Source: Anaerotruncus sp. G3(2012) | GTDB taxonomy: Bacteria > Bacillota > Clostridia > Oscillospirales > Ruminococcaceae | Reading direction: 5' to 3' | Assembly: GCF_000403395.2 (NCBI RefSeq) | Contig: NZ_KE159657.1 | Coordinates: 710,147 to 774,146, forward strand | Length of the DNA: 64,000 nucleotides | Shown: positions 57,914 through 64,000 of the stretch, piece after piece | How positions within the stretch are numbered: the stretch's first letter is position 1 | How the letters are laid out: each line of letters starts with the position of its first letter | Notes under the pieces: model-generated | Told to the model about the DNA's origin: nothing | What the model saw: the letters and a program-made list of their open reading frames with translations, nothing else | Databases searched by the model: none | Made by a program: the position numbers and the translations under genes

Positions 57914-58105
57914 TTACTTAATCGAGTTCTCGTATGCCTGAATCATCTTTTTGACCATCTGGCCACCGATCGAACCAGCCTGTCTGGAGGTCAGATCACC
58001 ATTGTAGCCCTGTTTCAGGTTGACGCCGACTTCGTTCGCCGCCTCCATCTTGAAACGGTTCATCGCATCTTTCGCCTCGGGGACAACATGTTTGTTACTA
58101 GCCAT
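57914..58105 (-). CDS. Alpha/beta-type small acid-soluble spore protein
   Basis: SASPs coat and protect spore DNA and are degraded by the GPR protease at germination. The 63-residue product has the GPR site region FKMEAANEVGV and the family's C-terminal block TSRQAGSIGGQMVKKMIQAYE. The start at 58105 (MASNKHVVPEAK) follows AAGGAG. It is monocistronic and leftward. A sigma-G-like promoter may lie upstream. Confidence 0.95.
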   Translation of the reverse strand: MASNKHVVPEAKDAMNRFKMEAANEVGVNLKQGYNGDLTSRQAGSIGGQMVKKMIQAYENSIK

Positions 58106-58158
58106 AATGATATACACTCCTTAAAATCGTTTGGTAGAATTGATTGCGTTTGCAGTAC

Positions 58159-58187
58159 TAGTATCGTCCACAGGGAATGGATTATCA
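58159..58187 (-). promoter_or_regulatory. Possible sigma-G promoter of the SASP gene
   Basis: On the minus strand TGATAA (58182-58187) and GATACTA (58159-58165) are 16 bases apart, similar to the sigma-G pattern (-10 near CATACTA). Weak; no other good promoter precedes the gene. Confidence 0.35.
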
Positions 58188-58320
58188 CTGACAAATCTTG
58201 TGTGTGTATCCAGATTTCAGCTTATCCCGATTAAAAAGTCAGGGAGGTTGCTTTGAATGGGCTGTACCTTCTATGAAAAAATAAGATCGGATCTGCAATC
58301 ATTGCTCTGGATAGCAGGTG

Positions 58321-58863
58321 CTATAGGCTCAGATGCCAGCGGCTCAACCCCGCGAGCGGATTTTTTTTGCCAAGCAGACAGAAAATGGCGGCACACGCAA
58401 GCAGGCAGAACGGATCGGGGGGAAAAGAAAATGCGGCAGGAAGTTCAAATGGTTCGACAGTGGAGCCATCAAATGCGTGCACCGGGCGCTGGAGAGAAAT
58501 CACTGCGCTGTCCGGGGTCAGCGAGGAGAGGGTAAAGGTGTCAGAACTCAGGCGTCCGCAGGTCAGCGCGGGCAGATGACGGCTCGCAGCCTGCTTGAGC
58601 GTGCGCGGGTCGGAACTGTTCAGAATTGCGATTGCGTGCCGGTTGACGGGTCCCACGGGTAGTTCTCTGCCATTGCGCAGAATCAAAACTGCGTTTTCGC
58701 AGGAGAGACGCGGAAACCGTGGTCCAGTTGCGAACACCAGGTCAGGCGTTTCCCCTTCCAGTTTTGCGGACAGGGTACGCACATTCAAAAGAGAAATCCG
58801 TCCACCGTGACACTGAAGCAGTTTAAAAAGCTGTTTGTCTGGATCTTTTGCGGCAACCACCAC
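58321..58863 (-). CDS. Unknown protein with nucleotide-ligase-like C-terminal features
   Basis: About 180 residues. The start is uncertain among tandem GTG codons at 58863, 58860 and 58875; AGGTGAT upstream favours 58863. The sequence opens KDPDKQLFKLLQCHGGR and includes HAIAILNSSDPRTLKQ, PALTCGRLSSDTFTLSS and AVISLQRPVHAFDG. The last is loosely like the NxxDP...TCG...SSDT pattern seen in Mur-ligase-related Firmicutes proteins. A hydrophobic stretch (FCLLACAAIFCLLG) lies near the C-terminus. I cannot assign a function. 58876-59117 upstream holds no gene. Confidence 0.6.
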   Translation of the reverse strand: MVVAAKDPDKQLFKLLQCHGGRISLLNVRTLSAKLEGETPDLVFATGPRFPRLSCENAVLILRNGRELPVGPVNRHAIAILNSSDPRTLKQAASRHLPALTCGRLSSDTFTLSSLTPDSAVISLQRPVHAFDGSTVEPFELPAAFSFPPDPFCLLACAAIFCLLGKKNPLAGLSRWHLSL

Positions 58864-59117
58864 CAAAAAAATCACCTGCCAACTATTTTTCGCTATGAAA
58901 TCGGATGCTTATAACCATCTTGCTGCGGCAAATCTGCCGGGGATTCCAAAAAACATTTTTTTGAAACCATGCAATGATAGCTTTCCCTGGACACCAGTTA
59001 AAATCCACCATGCATGGACTGTATTTTTGCGGGACCACATTTTTGATAAAAGAGGTTACCAGGAGGCACAAAATTACTTTTTTCGGTCAGGTATTTGGAA
59101 CATTTTTCTGACAAGGC

Positions 59118-59146
59118 TTTACAAACGATTTTTTGGACAATATAAT
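59118..59146 (+). promoter_or_regulatory. Promoter for the PepV-like peptidase
   Basis: TTTACA (59118-59123), 17-base spacer, perfect TATAAT (59141-59146). Confidence 0.75.
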
Positions 59147-59187
59147 AGATAAAGTGGTATTGACTGAAACAGCAAAGGAGCGAAACT

Positions 59188-60453
59188 ATGAAACAATATC
59201 CATGGGAGGAAGCCCAGTTTATCAATGATCTAAAAGGTCTGCTCAAAATTAGAAGTGTGAATGGAGATTGTGGTCCTGTAAGCGAGCGGGCTCCGCTGGG
59301 ACAGGGCATCTACGATGCAATCGAATATATGTTAGATCTCGGCAGAAAATTTGGCTTTCGCACCAAAAATCTCGATGGATATGCGGGCTGGATCGAGATG
59401 GGTGAGGGAGAACGGCTGGTGGCGGTCGTCGCACATCTCGATACCGTTTCGGTCGATCCGGAAGGATGGGTTGCTGATCCATTCGATGGTACTGTGATTG
59501 ACGGAAAGTTATATGGGCGTGGCGTCTCGGATGATAAGGGTCCCGCGATGGTCGCACTCTACGCAATGAAGGCGATCGCTGCCAGCGGCGTAAATCTCGG
59601 CAAACGGGTGCGCCTGGTTCTGGGCGGCAGCGAAGAAGCTGGTGGATGGCGGTGTATTGAACGGTATAAAAAGACTGAAGAGCTGCCTGACTGTGCATTC
59701 ACCCCGGACTCGGAGTATCCTGTGACCTTCGCTGAAAAGGGTCTGTTGCATCTGGATTTTCACCGTGACCTCGATGATTCGATCCCGCCTCTTTCGCTCC
59801 ACTGTGGGCAGATGTACAATATTGTTCCCGCATTTGCCGAAGCGGAATTTGCAGGGAAACATTATGAGGCGGAGGGACGCGCGGCCCATGCAATGGAGCC
59901 GCATAAGGGGGAAAACGCCCTTTTGAAACTGTGCGCACAGCTCCGCGCGCAGGGGATAGAGCATCCATTCCTGTCGCTCGCCGGAATCGCGACCGCCGAG
60001 GGGCTTGGAATCGCATTTTCGGACGAGCCTTCGGGCTGCACGACAATCAATCCCGCAATTGCTCATGTGGATGAAAAGCACGCCAGCCTTTGCTGTGACC
60101 TGCGCATTCCGGTCACCGTTCCACTCGAACAGGTAGTCGGAGCCGCCGAAAAAGCAGCAGCGCAGTTCGGCTTTGAGACGCGCAACACTTCCTATATGCC
60201 GCCGCTCTATGTGAAAAAGGACTCCCCGCTCGTGCAGACTCTGCAAAGGGTTTTCCAGGAGTGCACCGGGACAGATCTTCCGCCCGTTTCATGCGGCGGC
60301 GGTACCTACGCGCGCGCTTTTGAAAATGCAGTCGCGTTCGGTGCACTTTTCCCGGAAGACCCGGTCACCTATCATCAGACCAATGAGTTCTGGAAGCTGG
60401 ATTCGATCGGAAAAACCTTCCAGATTATTACCAACGCAATCGAGTTGATCTGA
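59188..60453 (+). CDS. M20 family dipeptidase, PepV/Sapep-like
   Basis: A 421-residue cytoplasmic zinc or manganese dipeptidase. Metal and catalytic residues are in place: VAHLDTVSVDPEGW (His, Asp), GRGVSDDKGPAM (Asp bridging two metals), GGSEEAGGWRCIERY (catalytic Glu pair), TPDSEYPV and the C-terminal YHQTNEFW (His). It is shorter than the 460-470 residues of lactobacillal PepV, mainly in the lid domain. AAAGGAGCG precedes the ATG. The OPT oligopeptide transporter gene follows 210 bases later, which suits peptide use. Confidence 0.92.
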   Translation: MKQYPWEEAQFINDLKGLLKIRSVNGDCGPVSERAPLGQGIYDAIEYMLDLGRKFGFRTKNLDGYAGWIEMGEGERLVAVVAHLDTVSVDPEGWVADPFDGTVIDGKLYGRGVSDDKGPAMVALYAMKAIAASGVNLGKRVRLVLGGSEEAGGWRCIERYKKTEELPDCAFTPDSEYPVTFAEKGLLHLDFHRDLDDSIPPLSLHCGQMYNIVPAFAEAEFAGKHYEAEGRAAHAMEPHKGENALLKLCAQLRAQGIEHPFLSLAGIATAEGLGIAFSDEPSGCTTINPAIAHVDEKHASLCCDLRIPVTVPLEQVVGAAEKAAAQFGFETRNTSYMPPLYVKKDSPLVQTLQRVFQECTGTDLPPVSCGGGTYARAFENAVAFGALFPEDPVTYHQTNEFWKLDSIGKTFQIITNAIELI

Positions 60454-60663
60454 CCGGAGATTTGTGGTTTACACTGCAATGCGTCGCATTGCGGTGTCAT
60501 TCTTCTTTTGATGAATCGCGCGGTAAAAATGTGGAAAAATAGGCTCGGACATGCCGTCAACCGGACTGGCAGCCATTTGAGCTGTGAAAGGAACCGTCTG
60601 ATGGTTCGTTTTGCCGTACGGAACTGATCGCTCCCCTCAATCCAAAAGAAAGTGGTAAAACAG

Positions 60664-62595
60664 ATGGAGAAAAATAACTCGTTCAAACCATTCATCCCCG
60701 CTGATCGGATCGTCCCGGAATTCACCGCGACCTCGGTAGTTCTTGGAATCCTGCTCGCTGTGCTTTTTGGTGCGGCGAACGCCTATCTCGGGCTGCGGGT
60801 TGGTATGACCGTTTCGGCGTCGATTCCCGCCGCAGTGATCTCGATGGGGATTATTCGTGTATTGCTGCGCAAGGATTCAATACTTGAAAATAATATGGTG
60901 CAGACGATCGGCTCTGCTGGTGAATCGGTCGCGGCAGGCGCGATCTTTACCCTCCCGGCGCTGTTCATGTGGGCGGCCGAGTGGGGTGTCTCCAGCCCGT
61001 CCCTGATTGAAATTTCGTTGATTGCACTCTGTGGAGGTCTGCTCGGGGTTCTCTTCATGATCCCTCTGCGCAAGGCCCTGATCGTACAGGAGCATGGCGT
61101 CCTTCCTTATCCGGAGGGAACCGCCTGCTCGGAAGTACTGCTCGCCGGGGAACGCGGTGGTTCCCAGTCCACCACGGTTTTTGCCGGCCTTGGCATCTCA
61201 GCAGCCTATAAATTTATTGCGGATGGCCTGAAGCTTTTTCCGAGCAAGGTCAACTACGATCTCAAAAGCTATAAAGGTGCCGCAGTTGGGATTGATGTCC
61301 TGCCCGCGCTGCTCGGCGTCGGGTACATCTGCGGACCCCGCATCTCCTCCTATATGATGGCGGGCGGTATCCTGAGCTGGTTGGTTCTGATGCCGCTGAT
61401 CTCGCTGTTTGGCGGGGTGTCGATTATCTTTCCCGGCACAGACCCGGTCTCCACGATGGATCCCTCGACACTCTGGAACAACTATATCAAATATATTGGA
61501 GCGGGGGCGGTAGCAACCGGCGGCATCCTGAGTCTCGCAAAATCGCTGCCGCTGATCGGCCGGACCTTTCTGCAATCGGTTCAGAGCTACAACCGGGGCC
61601 CCTCTTCCAAAAGTTCGCTGCGCACCGATGATGACCTGCCGATGCGGCTGATTGCAGTCATCATCTCGGTCGTTATCATCGTTATCTGGCTGGCGCCTGC
61701 CATCCCAGTGACCCTGCTTGGAGCAGTTGCAATCGCTCTGTTCGGTTTTTTCTTTGCGACAGTCTCCGCGCGGCTGGTGGGCTTGGTCGGATCGTCCAAC
61801 AATCCGGTCTCGGGCATGGCTATCGCGACCCTGCTGCTCTCCACCATCCTGCTGAAATATACCGGAGATGTTGGGCGACATGGCATGAGCGGCGCAATCG
61901 CGATCGGGTCGGTTATCTGTATCATCGCGGCAATCGCGGGGGATACCTCCCAGGACCTGAAAACCGGCTATATCCTCGGCGCGACTCCCAGAAAACAGCA
62001 GATCGGGGAGCTGATCGGAGTGGTTGCCGCCTCACTGGCACTTGGCGGTGTGCTCTATCTGCTGAATGCCGCATGGGGATTCGGATTGACAGAGCTGCCC
62101 GCCCCGCAGGCGATGCTGATGAAGATGGTGGTAGAAGGGGTCATGAACGGGAACCTTCCATGGACACTGGTGTTTGCCGGTGCAGGTATCGCGGTGGGGC
62201 TTGAAATTCTGCGGATTCCGGTGCTCCCGTTCGCGGTCGGGCTTTACCTGCCGATCCACCTCAGTGCACCGATCATGGCGGGCGGCCTGCTCCGCCTCTG
62301 GTTTGAGCGTCGGAAGGCTCGCTCGGACGAGGCACGCAAAGATGCGATTGACAGCGGTATTCTCTACACCTCCGGTATGATTGCCGGGGAAGGGCTGGTC
62401 GGTGTTTTGCTTGCGGTGTTTGCGGTTATCAAAGTCGGTGTAGACTCCCTCGGTGAGCCGGTCTATCTTGACGCAGTGCTTGACCTTTCAGAAAAACTTT
62501 CCCTTGGCAGTATTGGTTCCCTCGTCTTTTTCGTGCTTTTGATTCTGTCGGTGCTTAAATTTTCGATCTGGCGCAAAGCGAGCCGCATTGGTTGA
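60664..62595 (+). CDS. OPT family oligopeptide transporter
   Basis: The 643-residue transporter has about 14-16 membrane helices and OPT-family motifs: NAYLGLRVGMTVSASIPAAVISMGI near the N-terminus, GVLPYPEGTACSEVLLAGE, a glycine-rich GDTSQDLKTGYILGATPRKQQ, and the C-terminal FAVGLYLPIHLSAPIMAGG. Bacterial members import oligopeptides, or metal-chelates in the YSL branch. The ATG at 60664 is chosen; a GTG at 60652 is possible and both ribosome sites are weak. It is followed closely by a PqqD-like gene. Confidence 0.92.
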   Translation: MEKNNSFKPFIPADRIVPEFTATSVVLGILLAVLFGAANAYLGLRVGMTVSASIPAAVISMGIIRVLLRKDSILENNMVQTIGSAGESVAAGAIFTLPALFMWAAEWGVSSPSLIEISLIALCGGLLGVLFMIPLRKALIVQEHGVLPYPEGTACSEVLLAGERGGSQSTTVFAGLGISAAYKFIADGLKLFPSKVNYDLKSYKGAAVGIDVLPALLGVGYICGPRISSYMMAGGILSWLVLMPLISLFGGVSIIFPGTDPVSTMDPSTLWNNYIKYIGAGAVATGGILSLAKSLPLIGRTFLQSVQSYNRGPSSKSSLRTDDDLPMRLIAVIISVVIIVIWLAPAIPVTLLGAVAIALFGFFFATVSARLVGLVGSSNNPVSGMAIATLLLSTILLKYTGDVGRHGMSGAIAIGSVICIIAAIAGDTSQDLKTGYILGATPRKQQIGELIGVVAASLALGGVLYLLNAAWGFGLTELPAPQAMLMKMVVEGVMNGNLPWTLVFAGAGIAVGLEILRIPVLPFAVGLYLPIHLSAPIMAGGLLRLWFERRKARSDEARKDAIDSGILYTSGMIAGEGLVGVLLAVFAVIKVGVDSLGEPVYLDAVLDLSEKLSLGSIGSLVFFVLLILSVLKFSIWRKASRIG

Positions 62596-62599
62596 GCCG

Positions 62600-62959
62600 A
62601 TGGCCAGACAGAAGCAGAATTATCTGGATTTTATCCCCTGTAGGAACCCGTCTTTTTCCTGGGAAAAGGGCGAAGACGGAATGGTGACAGTCACAGTGGT
62701 GCATACCGGTTTTTTTGACCGGATTGCGCAGTTTCTGGGGCGTCCGAAGCAGAGCCGGATTGCGCTCGACCGGTATGGCAGCTTTGTCTGGGAGATGATC
62801 GACGGAGAGCGGTCGGTCTATGCCATCTCGGAGGCGGTGCGGGAGCAGTTCGGGGAACAGGCGGAACCGCTGCTGCCGCGGTTGATCCGGTATTTTGAAA
62901 TTTTAAGAGAACATCGTTTCATCGACTGGGATGAAAAAAGAGAAGGGATTCGACGGTAA
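62600..62959 (+). CDS. PqqD-like peptide-chaperone domain protein
   Basis: A 119-residue protein with a PqqD (RRE) fold pattern: RIALDRYGSFVWEMIDGERSVYAISEAV. RREs bind leader peptides for radical-SAM or other RiPP enzymes, but many standalone PqqD-like proteins have no RiPP partner. Here the only neighbour is the OPT transporter, whose stop is 5 bases away. No precursor peptide or radical-SAM gene lies in the window. The start is uncertain; a TTG at 62588 overlaps the transporter. Confidence 0.8.
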   Translation: MARQKQNYLDFIPCRNPSFSWEKGEDGMVTVTVVHTGFFDRIAQFLGRPKQSRIALDRYGSFVWEMIDGERSVYAISEAVREQFGEQAEPLLPRLIRYFEILREHRFIDWDEKREGIRR

Positions 62960-62979
62960 ACCGTCGAATCCCTTTTTTG
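62945..62979. terminator. Bidirectional terminator
   Basis: GGGATTCGACGGT (62945-62957) pairs with ACCGTCGAATCCC (62960-62972), followed by TTTTTT. It lies between convergent genes. Confidence 0.9.
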
Positions 62980-62985
62980 GTGCAT

Positions 62986-63849
62986 TCATGAAACCAGGAT
63001 GCCGTTCAACATTTCGAATAGGCCGATATCGGTCGAGGACTGTCCGTTTTCACCAAACAGGACTGTAACCTCCTCGCCGATTGATTCGGGTGTCCCGGGA
63101 AAGATGATCCATTGTTCAGAGCTCCCATCCCGGATGATTGTCAGGTTGATCGAAGGACTGCCTTCTCGTTTTTCGATCAGGTCGTCGGTGTCGGAAAGGG
63201 GGGAGAGCGTTTCCAACATAGAAAGGATCGGCCCGACCGCCGCTTGTTCGCTTAGCTCTTTCTCACCATAACTCGTGTTGCTGACCAGTTTGATCGAAAC
63301 CCTGGATTCCTCTGCGGAGGAAGTTTCCGGTTCTTTTCCGGCATTCATTTTCTGGCGCTTAAAGAGGTCATACGGGTTGGTGACGCCGATGGCCTGTTCC
63401 TCCGAGTCATTCCCCATATAGATCAGATCATTGCCAGTTGCAACTTCAAAGTAAATCTCTCCGACCTGGTCCGCAGTAAACCCCTCAAAATCGACCGTAT
63501 CCACAGTCAGCGTGACCTGCATATTGTCGACTTTACAGCCTCCTTCGAAATGCCCCAGATAGTTGAGCAGATTCGCAGTAAAACGGAATGTCCCATCCGC
63601 ATAGATTTCCAGGGCAGGGTAGTTCTGCGGTTCCACACCGCGCACTTCGAAGGTATAGCTGCCTACCACAGCAGGCAGCTCGGAAAGCTCCTCCTCGGGA
63701 GGATCGTCCGGCTGCGGTTCGGCTTGACTGCTGCCCGTCGGTTCGGGGGAGACGGAAGCCGCCTGAGCAGGATTTTCACTGCGGGAGCTGCACGCCGAAA
63801 GAACAAACAGTATCAGCAGAACAGCAGCCATTATTTGTATTTTTTTCAT
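62986..63849 (-). CDS. Lipoprotein of unknown function
   Basis: The 287-residue product starts MKKIQIMAAVLLILFVLSAC, a lipoprotein signal with lipobox LSAC. A Ser/Pro/Glu-rich linker reaches about residue 60. The mature part is beta-rich, with YTFEVRGVEPQNYPALEIYADGTFRF and an IIRDGSSEQWIIFPG region. I see no catalytic motif. AAAGGGGAAT precedes the ATG at 63849. The ferredoxin-domain gene ends 33 bases upstream, so the two may be cotranscribed. Confidence 0.75.
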   Translation of the reverse strand: MKKIQIMAAVLLILFVLSACSSRSENPAQAASVSPEPTGSSQAEPQPDDPPEEELSELPAVVGSYTFEVRGVEPQNYPALEIYADGTFRFTANLLNYLGHFEGGCKVDNMQVTLTVDTVDFEGFTADQVGEIYFEVATGNDLIYMGNDSEEQAIGVTNPYDLFKRQKMNAGKEPETSSAEESRVSIKLVSNTSYGEKELSEQAAVGPILSMLETLSPLSDTDDLIEKREGSPSINLTIIRDGSSEQWIIFPGTPESIGEEVTVLFGENGQSSTDIGLFEMLNGILVS

Positions 63850-63881
63850 GCTGGATTCCCCTTTGTACAGAAAAGATGGAT

Positions 63882-64000
63882 TCAAGATTTTGAGAGAAAC
63901 CGGAAAATGCGGGTTGTTTTGATGTCGATCGCCTTGACAGGACACATCTCATGGCAGCAGAAGCAGTGGATACAGCTGGAAAGGTCGATCTTTGCCCTGC
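63882..64000 (-). CDS. Ferredoxin-domain protein, C-terminal end (cut by window edge)
   Basis: The last 38 codons of a leftward gene. They contain CIHCFCCHEMCPVKAIDIK, a [4Fe-4S] motif CxxCxxCxxxCP, ending RFLSKS at 63882. DUF362-type proteins commonly end this way, and that is my best guess; other ferredoxin-domain proteins remain possible. Confidence 0.6.
   Translation of the reverse strand, partial: RAKIDLSSCIHCFCCHEMCPVKAIDIKTTRIFRFLSKS

Noticed and set aside
1-64000. CRISPR arrays, tRNA or rRNA genes, T-box leaders
   Set aside because: I saw no regularly spaced direct repeats, no cloverleaf with a CCA end, and no T-box signature on either strand by eye.

Overview
The window looks like a chromosomal segment of a spore-forming, anaerobic Clostridia member, most likely Oscillospiraceae/Ruminococcaceae-like (inference). 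The pointers are spoIVB next to spo0A, an alpha/beta-type SASP, a complete Rnf complex with its flavinylating ApbE, an Nfn-type transhydrogenase, and Firmicutes-style spacing of promoters and Shine-Dalgarno sites. Alpha-galactosidase and beta-glucuronidase genes would fit a gut lifestyle. No rRNA, tRNA, CRISPR array, intact insertion sequence or intact prophage was seen.

Layout. 1-3.4 kb: a leftward promoter and the start of a possible structural RNA, a SLOG-fold protein, then spoIVB-spo0A. 3.4-10.7 kb: mostly leftward single genes (chemoreceptor, GH36 alpha-galactosidase, small unknown, ComEA-like helix-hairpin-helix protein, hemolysin III, zinc ribbon) plus a DUF1836 regulator. 10.9-15.7 kb: two exported proteins with GHL10-like domains, the second carrying an amidase_3 and a BIG2 domain. 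15.8-18.5 kb: nfnAB behind a strong promoter and a structured leader. 18.6-31.0 kb: rpoB-rpoC, then the str operon rpsL-rpsG-fusA-tuf, each block with its own promoter. 31.2-33.1 kb: two membrane proteins and a gene-poor stretch. 33.1-37.3 kb: beta-glucuronidase, then a Cro/CI-like repressor divergent from a 54-residue ORF across a perfect operator-like inverted repeat, then a DUF3879-like and a FlxA-like gene. 37.4-44.4 kb: c-di-AMP phosphodiesterase gdpP, rpsU, a yqeG/TIM-barrel/aroQ/M24 peptidase chain, efp, and a CD1247-type acidic protein. 44.4-51.3 kb: apbE, a Gx-type transporter component and rnfCDGEAB. 51.3-55.6 kb: RluA-type pseudouridine synthase, pyrE, radC, and a translationally coupled redox cassette (TlpA-like lipoprotein, 48-residue CD1871A-like peptide, membrane 4Fe-4S protein). 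55.7-64 kb: rpsB-tsf, SASP, an unknown leftward gene, PepV-like peptidase, OPT transporter plus PqqD-like protein, a lipoprotein and the end of a ferredoxin-domain gene.

How it fits together. Rnf (ferredoxin:NAD+ with ion pumping), ApbE (which covalently loads FMN onto RnfD/RnfG) and Nfn (NADH/ferredoxin/NADP+ bifurcation) form the energy core. Most other genes are housekeeping. The features that most deserve a second look are the Spo0A receiver lacking its invariant Lys, the repressor/operator/small-ORF locus at 35.0-37.3 kb, the coupled redox cassette at 53.9-55.6 kb, a family of dispersed hairpins sharing a CAGAAT core, and a DnaA-box hairpin in the rpsU leader.
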